From an uncultured Eubacteriales bacterium (GTDB taxonomy: Bacteria; Bacillota; Clostridia; Oscillospirales; Acutalibacteraceae): a stretch of 11,915 nt of DNA. Location: the NCBI GenBank assembly GCA_900316925.1, contig ONEU01000017.1:1-11915 (forward strand), given 5' to 3'. The notes under the pieces were generated by a model. The model made no database searches. It was not told the DNA's origin and saw only the letters and a list, made by a program, of their open reading frames with translations. Positions 6,595 to 11,915 of the stretch are shown piece after piece; the stretch's first letter is position 1; every line of letters starts with the position of its first letter. Both the position numbers and the translations under genes were made by a program.

Positions 6595-6705
6595 GCTTTA
6601 CCGTTTATGACGAGCAACCCCCGGTTGTATGACCTGCGGCCGGGGATCTATCCAATCATTGATGAGTAAAGAGGTGAAACAAGTGCCGCAGGGCACGATC
6701 TGTTT

Positions 6706-7794
6706 ATGGAAACTGTTTCGTATAAATGTATCAACTGTAGCGGACCGGTACAGTATAACGCACAGAAGCTGAAATTCTACTGTGAATACTGCCGCAGCGA
6801 GTTTACCGAGGAGGAGCTGAAAAAGCACTGGGGTGAACTCGATCAGAGCCTTGAGACCAATGAAGCGGTCAGCGAGGATGCACCGGCTCAGGATGTACCG
6901 GAAGGATTTGAGGACTTTGCGTCCAACACGGTGATGTATACCTGCCAGAGCTGTGGAGCGGAGGTCATCGCAGAGAAGACCACCGCCGCTACCTTCTGCG
7001 TATACTGCCATAGTCCGGTGGTACTTTCCAACCGACTGACAGGTGAGTTTAAGCCCCACAAGGTCATCCCCTTTATGATTTCCGAGGAGGATGCACAGCA
7101 GCGCTTCTTTGATTACTGTAAGAAAAAGCATTTTCTTCCGAAGGATTTCATTTCGAGCGCACAGCTTGATATGATGAAGGGCGTGTACTATCCCTACTGG
7201 CTCGTGGATTCGCTCAAGGACGGCAGTATGTTTGCGACTGCCGAAAAGCACCGCACATGGGTCTCCGGTGATTACGAATACAAAGAGACGAAGACATTTA
7301 AGGTCAAGCGTGTGGGTAAGATCGACTTCAAGGGCTTCCCGCACCCTGCTTTGAAGAGTGAGAACAGTAAGGCACTCAAATATGTCAATCCGTATGATGA
7401 TAAGGATTTCAAGGACTTTACGATGGCGTACCTTTCAGGCTTTCTGGCTGAGAAACGTGACACCGAGCGCAGTGATGTGCAGGCAGAGGTGGACAGTGAG
7501 CTGAAGGTCTATGCGGGGAAGATTTACCGCTCCAGCATTGAGGGCTACGACGTCGTGAGAGTGGATAGCTGTAATGTCAAGACCCTGAAGGAATCCTGGG
7601 ATTATGCGATGCTTCCCGTCTGGATGATGACATTCTTCTATCAGGACAAAAGCTATCTGTATGCCATGAACGGTCAGACCGGCAAGAACTATGGCGAGCT
7701 GCCCATCAATAAGGGGAAGCTGGCACTGTTCGGCGTGATCATGTTCGTGGTGCTGATGGTAATCTGTATTCTGGGAGGTTATTTTCTGTCATGA
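6706..7794 (+). CDS. YdjG-like double zinc-ribbon membrane-anchored protein
   Basis: The 362-residue protein has two zinc ribbons, Cys8/11/26/29 and Cys80/83/98/101, linked by an acidic stretch. A middle region of about 200 residues follows, with PFMISEEDA, MKGVYYPYWLVD and LPVWMMTF motifs. A single C-terminal helix at about 338-362 makes it tail-anchored, with the body in the cytoplasm. This layout matches B. subtilis YdjG (about 340 residues), annotated as a TFIIB-type zinc-ribbon protein. The ATG at 6706 is forced by the first zinc ribbon, but no good ribosome site sits next to it: the GAGGTG at 6671-6676 lies 29 bases away across a small hairpin. The gene's stop overlaps the next start in an ATGA, so the two are coupled. 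Confidence 0.82.
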   Translation: METVSYKCINCSGPVQYNAQKLKFYCEYCRSEFTEEELKKHWGELDQSLETNEAVSEDAPAQDVPEGFEDFASNTVMYTCQSCGAEVIAEKTTAATFCVYCHSPVVLSNRLTGEFKPHKVIPFMISEEDAQQRFFDYCKKKHFLPKDFISSAQLDMMKGVYYPYWLVDSLKDGSMFATAEKHRTWVSGDYEYKETKTFKVKRVGKIDFKGFPHPALKSENSKALKYVNPYDDKDFKDFTMAYLSGFLAEKRDTERSDVQAEVDSELKVYAGKIYRSSIEGYDVVRVDSCNVKTLKESWDYAMLPVWMMTFFYQDKSYLYAMNGQTGKNYGELPINKGKLALFGVIMFVVLMVICILGGYFLS

Positions 7795-8231
7795 AAAAGA
7801 AATACTTCCTGATCTGTGCTGCCGCACTCGCTGTTGCCGCTTCGGTGAGCTTCGGTGCCATGACGGTGAATGCACAGGATGAGATCGTTCCGGAAACTGC
7901 TGCTGCCGTGCAGGCCGATACAGCAGGGGCGGATGCGGTTTACATTGATTATGCCCATGATAATTACGAGTATGATTATTACACCACGACAGCAACGACC
8001 GGCTCCACCAAAAAGAAATCTGTCAACTGGCTGCAGGTCATCCTGATCTCCGTGGGCATCAGTGCCATTGTGACAGGTATCACAGTCGCAATTATCTATA
8101 AAGGCTATAAACATAACGGTATGACAGAACCGTATGAATACACCAAGAAAGCTCCTCTGGAACTGACAGACAAAGAGGACGAACTGGTGGATGTCAGAGT
8201 AACCAGCAGAAAGATCGAGCGCAACCGATAA
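7791..8231 (+). CDS. Small membrane protein with signal peptide, TPM-protein-like tail
   Basis: The 146-residue protein has a signal peptide (MKKK, a hydrophobic core, and probable cleavage after VNA at residue 28). A short outside segment of about 50 residues follows, with a tyrosine-rich patch (YIDYAHDNYEYDYY, 51-64) and a Thr/Ser/Lys stretch. A membrane helix at about 82-103 leads to a 43-residue cytoplasmic tail ending in a basic cluster. The tail (PLELTDKEDE then RVTSRKIE) recalls the ends of TPM-domain proteins, which sit beside SPFH and zinc-ribbon genes in other Clostridia, but no TPM domain is present. The start overlaps the stop of the YdjG-like gene. Its position suggests that it belongs to the same membrane complex. 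Function unknown. Confidence 0.78.
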   Translation: MKKKYFLICAAALAVAASVSFGAMTVNAQDEIVPETAAAVQADTAGADAVYIDYAHDNYEYDYYTTTATTGSTKKKSVNWLQVILISVGISAIVTGITVAIIYKGYKHNGMTEPYEYTKKAPLELTDKEDELVDVRVTSRKIERNR

Positions 8232-8321
8232 CGCAGCCTTTTTGCACATTTACAACTGAATATTCAAATATCTATTTTCGGCATCAACTGCTTACACAAA
8301 TTATTTTTGGGGGGTTTTAAC
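8232..8321 (+). other. AT-rich gap between operons
   Basis: Ninety AT-rich bases separate the small membrane protein gene from the GNAT gene. I see no clear terminator hairpin and no good promoter. The best -35-like words are TTGCAC (8242-8247) and TTTACA (8249-8254), and neither has a convincing -10. The GNAT gene could have its own weak promoter here or be read from the operon upstream. Confidence 0.4.
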
Positions 8322-8840
8322 ATGAAATTTGATGTAATGCCTGTTGCTACAGAAAAACAGATAGTAGAAATTGAAGAGGCCGCCAATCACGTTTGGCACA
8401 ATTACTACCGGGATATTTTTTCGACTCAGCAGATCGAGTATATGTTGAAAAAATATCACTCAAAGGAAGCTCTCAAGAAGCAGATAGAAGACGGCTATAT
8501 TTATTATATGCTTTTTTCCGACGGTAATTTTGCGGGTTATATGTGCTACAAGGTGTACCATGACCACGTTTTCATTTCCCGGCTCTACATCAAGGCGGAG
8601 TACCGCCGTCAGGGTCTTGCGCGCAAGACTCTTGAACGAATGGAGAAGGTGTTTGTTAATGATGAGCATGGTTTTGGCAATGTCAAGAAAATGAGGCTCA
8701 ACGTGGAGCGCAATAATCATTTTGCGATCAACGTATATGAGCGTCTTGGCTTCAAAAAAACTAATTCTGTTGATAACGACATTGGCAGTGGCTTTGTCTG
8801 TAAGGAATATGTGATGGAACGTAAAATCAAGAAGAATTAA
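8322..8840 (+). CDS. GNAT-family N-acetyltransferase
   Basis: A 172-residue protein of the GCN5-related acetyltransferase family, using acetyl-CoA to modify an unknown amine. The core is complete: strand 4 with motif A, RLYIKAEYRRQGLARK at about 87-102, where RRQGLA is the acetyl-CoA pyrophosphate loop. Motif B follows as LNVERNNHFAINVYERLGF at about 126-144. The N-terminal part, with HNYYRDIFSTQQIEYML, resembles GNAT proteins often found in gut Clostridia. The ATG at 8322 has a run of six G (8309-8314) seven bases upstream. Composition is clearly more AT-rich than the neighbours (about 40% GC on the lines I counted), which may mean a more recent arrival. The substrate cannot be told from the sequence. 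Confidence 0.9.
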   Translation: MKFDVMPVATEKQIVEIEEAANHVWHNYYRDIFSTQQIEYMLKKYHSKEALKKQIEDGYIYYMLFSDGNFAGYMCYKVYHDHVFISRLYIKAEYRRQGLARKTLERMEKVFVNDEHGFGNVKKMRLNVERNNHFAINVYERLGFKKTNSVDNDIGSGFVCKEYVMERKIKKN

Positions 8841-8851
8841 GGCGATGAGAT

Positions 8852-9283
8852 ATGGGCAAAAAGCTAAAGGCTTATATACTGGAGCTGCAGCTGCTGTTAG
8901 ACAGCGGGGCAGAGATCGAACAACTGGAACGTCAGAAACAGGAGCTTCTTGTAGAGATCGGCTTCTGGCAGCATGAGAGACTGATTCACCTGATGGTGAC
9001 GATCCTCTTTGCATTGCTGACGATGGCAGTTTTTATCCTGCTGTTGTTCTATCATTCCTGGGGCGTTTTGGCGTTGCTCGGAGCGCTGCTGGTTTTAATG
9101 ATTCCCTACATTCGTCACTACTTTATTCTGGAGAATGGCGTACAGACCTTGTATGTCTTCTATGAGGAGCTTACAAGGCGTGAGAAAGCGGACGCGACAT
9201 CCGTGATCATCACGCCCAGATTAGAAGGCGTCGTGATCAGACGGCCAACGAATCGTAAGAACTCTTCGTCAACCGCTGAATAA
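8852..9283 (+). CDS. Small two-helix membrane protein, function unknown
   Basis: A 143-residue protein I cannot assign. Residues 3-40 form a likely amphipathic or coiled-coil helix (LELQLLLDSGAEIEQLERQK). Two membrane helices follow at about 44-67 and 70-88 with only a tight turn between them, then a soluble C-terminal part of about 55 residues ending in a polar tail. Both ends should be on the same side, probably the cytoplasm. The start ATG at 8852 has only a weak ribosome site. It follows the GNAT gene after 11 bases and probably shares its transcript. A strong terminator comes right after the stop. Confidence 0.72.
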   Translation: MGKKLKAYILELQLLLDSGAEIEQLERQKQELLVEIGFWQHERLIHLMVTILFALLTMAVFILLLFYHSWGVLALLGALLVLMIPYIRHYFILENGVQTLYVFYEELTRREKADATSVIITPRLEGVVIRRPTNRKNSSSTAE

Positions 9284-9285
9284 TC

Positions 9286-9318
9286 AAAAAAACGGGCTAC
9301 ATTTCGTAGTCCGTTTTT
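9286..9318. terminator. Bidirectional terminator
   Basis: ACGGGCTAC (9292-9300) and GTAGTCCGT (9306-9314) pair over a 5-base loop. The stem is flanked by seven A (9286-9292) and five T (9314-9318), so it can work on both strands. It ends the small membrane protein gene on the plus strand and asnB on the minus strand. Confidence 0.92.
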
Positions 9319-9361
9319 CTTATGCTATCGTATTTTTAATGGGTGACGATTACCGCAGGGC

Positions 9362-11212
9362 TCAGGGCTTGTTGACCTTATCGTCGTCACCGAAGTAGAT
9401 ATTGTACCAGAGGAGGAAAACGTAGATGGTCCAGACTTTACGGCTGTTGTCATCCTTGCCGTTGAAGTGGTCATCGAGGTACGAAACGATCAGGTCGGTG
9501 TTGAAGAATTTCTCGGCGGTCTCGGAGGTGAACATCTCCTTAACAACCTTGTAGTATTTTTCGTCCTTGAGCCAGACACGGGTGGGAACCGGGAAGCCCA
9601 GCTTCGGCTTTTCGGCGGTGGATTTCGGCAGATGGCGCAGGGCAGCCTGACGCATTGCGTATTTGGTGGTGCCGTGGGCAATGCGGTATTTGGTGGGGAT
9701 GGTTCTTGCTATCTCGAATACCTTTCTGTCCAGGAAGGGGACACGCAGCTCCAGGGAGTTGGCCATACTCATTCTGTCAGCTTTGAGGAGAATGTCGCCG
9801 ACCATCCACAGGTTGATGTCCAGATACTGCATCTTGGTGACTTCGTCATAATGCTTGACCCTGTCGTAATACTTTTTGCAGAGATCCTGGGGACGGGTCA
9901 CGATGGAGCCGTCTTTGAGGATCTGACGTTTTTCTTCATCGTCATACATAAAGGCGTTGCCGATGAATTTATCCTCGGTTTTGCGTGCGCCTCTCAGGAT
10001 ATATCCTCTGCCCTTGACATGGGGCCATTTTTTTGCTTTTCTTGCCAGGGCGTAGCGGAGCTTCTGCGGCAGGAGCTTCTGATAGACCTTGAAAACATGG
10101 GGCTCATTGTATACCGTATAACCGCCGAACAGCTCGTCAGCACCCTCACCGGAAAGGACGACCTTCACATATTCGCTTGCCAGCTTGGAAACAAAATACA
10201 GCGCAATACAGGACGGGTCTGCCAGGGGCTGGTCCATGTGGTACTGTACCTTCGGCACCGTGGACCAGAATTCCTCGGAACCGATCAGATGGGTGTGGTG
10301 CTCTACGCCGATCTCCTTGGAGAGATTCTCTGCCCAGCTGATCTCGTTGTAGCGCTCGCCGAAGTCGAAACCGACGGTAAAGGTCTTCTGATCGGCAAAG
10401 TAGGTGGATACATAACTGGAATCCACGCCGCTGGAAAGGAAGCAGCCGACCTCCACGTCACTGATCTTATGTACGCTGACGGAATTTTCAAAAGCAGCTT
10501 CGATTTTGTCCACCGCTTCACCGATGGTCTGCTTGTTGTCAGGCTCGAAGGTGGCTTCAAAATAACGGGTGGTGGTCACCTTGCCGTCCCGGAACCACAT
10601 ATAATGACCGGGAAGCAGACAGTAGATGCCCTCAAAGAAGGTCTCCGGCGGTACTACATACTGGAAGGAGAGGTAATTGTCCAGGGCTTTGTAGTTGAAT
10701 TTCTTCTTGTATTTCGGGAACTCCAGGATACTCTTGATCTCAGAGCCATAGATGAGCTGTCCGTCCACGACCGTATAGTGCATGGGCTTGATGCCGAAGA
10801 AATCCCTTGCAATGAAGACCGAGCCGTCTTTCGTGTTGTAGACGGCAAAGCCGAACATTCCCCGAAGCTTCATCAGCATTTTCTCGCCCCACTCCTCGAA
10901 GCTGTGGATCAGCACTTCGGAATCGGTGTGGGTGTAGAAGCTGTGGCCGAGCTTGATGAGTTCTTCCCGCAGCTCACGGTAGTTATAGATCTCACCGTTG
11001 AACATCAGCACCAGGCTCTTGTCTTCGTTGTAAATAGGCTGATGGCCGCTGTCAAGGTCGATGATGCTCAGGCGGCGGAAGCCCATCGAAATCCGGTCAT
11101 CCTTATAGTAGCCCACGCTGTCTGGGCCACGGTGGGTGATGACGTCGGTCATGTTTTCGAGGACCTTGTCTCTGTCAATGATCTCGCCTGTAAATCCGCA
11201 TAATCCGCACAT
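9362..11212 (-). CDS. asnB: Asparagine synthetase (glutamine-hydrolysing) AsnB
   Basis: Makes asparagine from aspartate, ATP and glutamine. The 616-residue protein starts with Cys2, the nucleophile of the class II glutamine amidotransferase domain (about residues 2-210). That domain has NGEIYNYRELR at 72-82 and LRGMFGFAVYN at 116-126. The synthetase domain has the ATP P-loop SSGVDSS at 260-266 and SGEGADELFGGY at 354-365, both intact. The length is within the range of bacterial AsnB. The ATG at 11212 is fixed by the catalytic cysteine and has an AGGAG at 11225-11221 on the minus strand. It is a single-gene transcript. A very long plus-strand frame over the same bases is a shadow. Confidence 0.96.
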   Translation of the reverse strand: MCGLCGFTGEIIDRDKVLENMTDVITHRGPDSVGYYKDDRISMGFRRLSIIDLDSGHQPIYNEDKSLVLMFNGEIYNYRELREELIKLGHSFYTHTDSEVLIHSFEEWGEKMLMKLRGMFGFAVYNTKDGSVFIARDFFGIKPMHYTVVDGQLIYGSEIKSILEFPKYKKKFNYKALDNYLSFQYVVPPETFFEGIYCLLPGHYMWFRDGKVTTTRYFEATFEPDNKQTIGEAVDKIEAAFENSVSVHKISDVEVGCFLSSGVDSSYVSTYFADQKTFTVGFDFGERYNEISWAENLSKEIGVEHHTHLIGSEEFWSTVPKVQYHMDQPLADPSCIALYFVSKLASEYVKVVLSGEGADELFGGYTVYNEPHVFKVYQKLLPQKLRYALARKAKKWPHVKGRGYILRGARKTEDKFIGNAFMYDDEEKRQILKDGSIVTRPQDLCKKYYDRVKHYDEVTKMQYLDINLWMVGDILLKADRMSMANSLELRVPFLDRKVFEIARTIPTKYRIAHGTTKYAMRQAALRHLPKSTAEKPKLGFPVPTRVWLKDEKYYKVVKEMFTSETAEKFFNTDLIVSYLDDHFNGKDDNSRKVWTIYVFLLWYNIYFGDDDKVNKP

Positions 11213-11237
11213 AGCGCAATCTCCTTTGTATGTTATT

Positions 11238-11259
11238 CCGCCGTTCTGGGATGCGGCGG
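11238..11259 (-). other. Hairpin in the asnB leader
   Basis: CCGCCG (11238-11243) and CGGCGG (11254-11259) form a GC-only 6-bp stem with a 10-base loop. It lies in the roughly 60-base leader between the asnB promoter and its ribosome site. No T-tract follows on the minus strand, so it is not a terminator. It may protect the mRNA or bind a regulator. I see no T-box features. Confidence 0.5.
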
Positions 11260-11281
11260 TGCTTTATCAACTATCCTATTT

Positions 11282-11310
11282 ATTGTAACACAAAGACAAC
11301 TGACTTTCAA
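11282..11310 (-). promoter_or_regulatory. Promoter of asnB
   Basis: On the minus strand TTGAAA (11310-11305) and TACAAT (11287-11282) are separated by 17 bases. Each box differs from the consensus at one position. Transcription should start near 11275, giving a leader of about 63 bases. Confidence 0.75.
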
Positions 11311-11436
11311 CCAAAAAACCGCTGCTGACTGCCATAAAAAACTTTACAACCCCGTAAGAATCTGTGCAAATCAGAGTTTTCCGGCTGAAACGGCAGTTTT
11401 TTCATCAAAACCGTTTTCTTTTTATCCCCGGGAGAG

Positions 11437-11442
11437 TATAAT
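11437..11442 (+). promoter_or_regulatory. -10 box of the DUF4250 gene promoter
   Basis: A perfect TATAAT lies 36 bases upstream of the GTG start. The -35 region (about 11414-11419, TTTTCT) matches the consensus poorly, so the promoter may be weak or need an activator. It is divergent from the asnB promoter, with about 130 bases between the two. Confidence 0.55.
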
Positions 11443-11477
11443 GGACACGAAATCAAAACCCGAAGGGAGTCTTTTCC

Positions 11478-11654
11478 GTGTCCATTCCCAATGATCCTGT
11501 GATTCTCCTGTCTTATATCAACACCCAGCTGCGTGACCATTATTCCAGCCTGGATGAGCTCTGCCGTTCACTTGACTGTGACGGTACCGAGATCATCCGC
11601 AAGCTCTCCGCCATCGGTTATGAATACAGCAGGGAACAGAACCGCTTTCTCTGA
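11478..11654 (+). CDS. Small DUF4250-family protein
   Basis: A 58-residue protein beginning MSIPNDPVILLSYINTQLRD, followed by the segment SLDELCRSLD and ending IGYEYSREQNRFL. I recognise the pattern of DUF4250, a family of short Firmicutes proteins (roughly 55-60 residues) of unknown function: PxDPxILLSxINTxLRDxYxSLDxLC, then EIIxKLxxIGYEY. The helix pattern could be a small helix-turn-helix-like fold, but that is only a guess. The start is GTG at 11478, with AAGGGAG just upstream (11463-11469) and 8 bases of spacing. A TATAAT box lies upstream and a terminator downstream, so it is a complete single-gene unit. Automatic gene calls with a length cut-off may miss it. Confidence 0.85.
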   Translation: MSIPNDPVILLSYINTQLRDHYSSLDELCRSLDCDGTEIIRKLSAIGYEYSREQNRFL

Positions 11655-11676
11655 GAAATTGGTGTGCAGACAAGCG

Positions 11677-11711
11677 ACAGCCGTACCGCTTTCCTGGTCG
11701 GCTGTTTTTTT
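11677..11711 (+). terminator. Terminator of the DUF4250 gene
   Basis: ACAGCCG (11677-11683) pairs with CGGCTGT (11699-11705). The stem goes on past a bulged T as ACC (11685-11687) with GGT (11696-11698), and seven T follow (11705-11711). It lies 23 bases after the stop codon. Confidence 0.9.
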
Positions 11712-11915
11712 GAACGGTTTTTTCGTCGGGATTTCTCAGTGATTGTTTATCAGAAAACTGCACCCCCGCGAAATTGATGCACGGAAATCAATATTGAAAA
11801 ATCCTTGCCTGGAAGTCTATGCAAATTTTTTGTCAACAACGATGAGAAGTTAGTGCTTACCGATTGCTTCAAGGCTTATTCCACAGCGAATTTTGGAAAG
11901 GGGTCCGGGGAAAAC
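11712..11915. other. Intergenic stretch without recognised genes
   Basis: No gene is visible up to the window edge. There is a short inverted repeat, ATTGAT (11773-11778) with ATCAAT (11787-11792), AT-rich sequence around 11820-11840, and a G-rich end (GGAAAGGGGTCCGGGG). The next gene probably lies beyond the edge. Confidence 0.5.

Noticed and set aside
9467..11203. 578-codon plus-strand frame opposite asnB
   Set aside because: It is a codon-bias shadow: AsnB on the other strand has all catalytic motifs, and this frame has no recognisable domain or start signals.
11213..11280. T-box or amino acid riboswitch ahead of asnB
   Set aside because: The leader is only about 60 bases long with one short stem; there is no T-box sequence and no terminator.
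11653..11792. Two similar stretches beginning GAAATTG (near 11655 and 11769) as a direct repeat
   Set aside because: Similarity fades after a few bases and is within what chance allows.

Overview
The window looks like chromosomal DNA of a gut-type Firmicute of the class Clostridia, probably Ruminococcus or a close relative. The reasons are strong Shine-Dalgarno sites (GAGG/AGGAGG types), TTGACA/TATAAT-type promoters, U-tract terminators, GTG and TTG starts, mid-range GC, a DUF4250-type small protein, and an AsnB with the Clostridia-like MCGLCGFTG start. The genus is an inference. No mobile element, CRISPR array, tRNA or rRNA gene was recognised.

Bases 1-265 hold no convincing gene, only a cluster of hairpins and then a consensus promoter with an extended -10. 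Bases 266-404 are a structured leader with a preQ1-I-like aptamer candidate and an intrinsic terminator. Bases 421-3267 are a tight five-gene operon, queD-queE-folE-queC-queF, encoding every step from GTP to preQ1, the free base precursor of queuosine. FolE makes dihydroneopterin triphosphate, QueD makes carboxytetrahydropterin, QueE makes carboxydeazaguanine, QueC makes preQ0 and QueF reduces it to preQ1. The leader probably switches the operon off when preQ1 is plentiful.

Bases 3329-4141, on the minus strand, encode an unrecognised six-helix membrane protein with a long acidic tail. It has its own consensus promoter and a terminator shared with the convergent queF end. Bases 4330-8231 carry a plus-strand operon of membrane and zinc-ribbon proteins. 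These are a TTG-started Tim44-like protein with one zinc ribbon, a SPFH (virion-core/YdjI-like) protein with three zinc ribbons, a YdjG-like protein with two zinc ribbons and a C-terminal anchor, and a small secreted-and-anchored protein. The set resembles the Bacillus subtilis YdjG/YdjH/YdjI module that works with PspA at the membrane, but no PspA gene is visible here and the gene order differs. This is the most interesting part of the window.

Bases 8322-9283 hold an AT-richer GNAT acetyltransferase gene and a small two-helix membrane protein gene, closed by a bidirectional terminator. Bases 9362-11212 (minus) are asnB, a glutamine-dependent asparagine synthetase with its own promoter and a leader hairpin. 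Divergent to it, bases 11478-11654 encode a 58-residue DUF4250-type protein from a GTG start, followed by a clear terminator. Bases 11712-11915 hold no recognisable gene.
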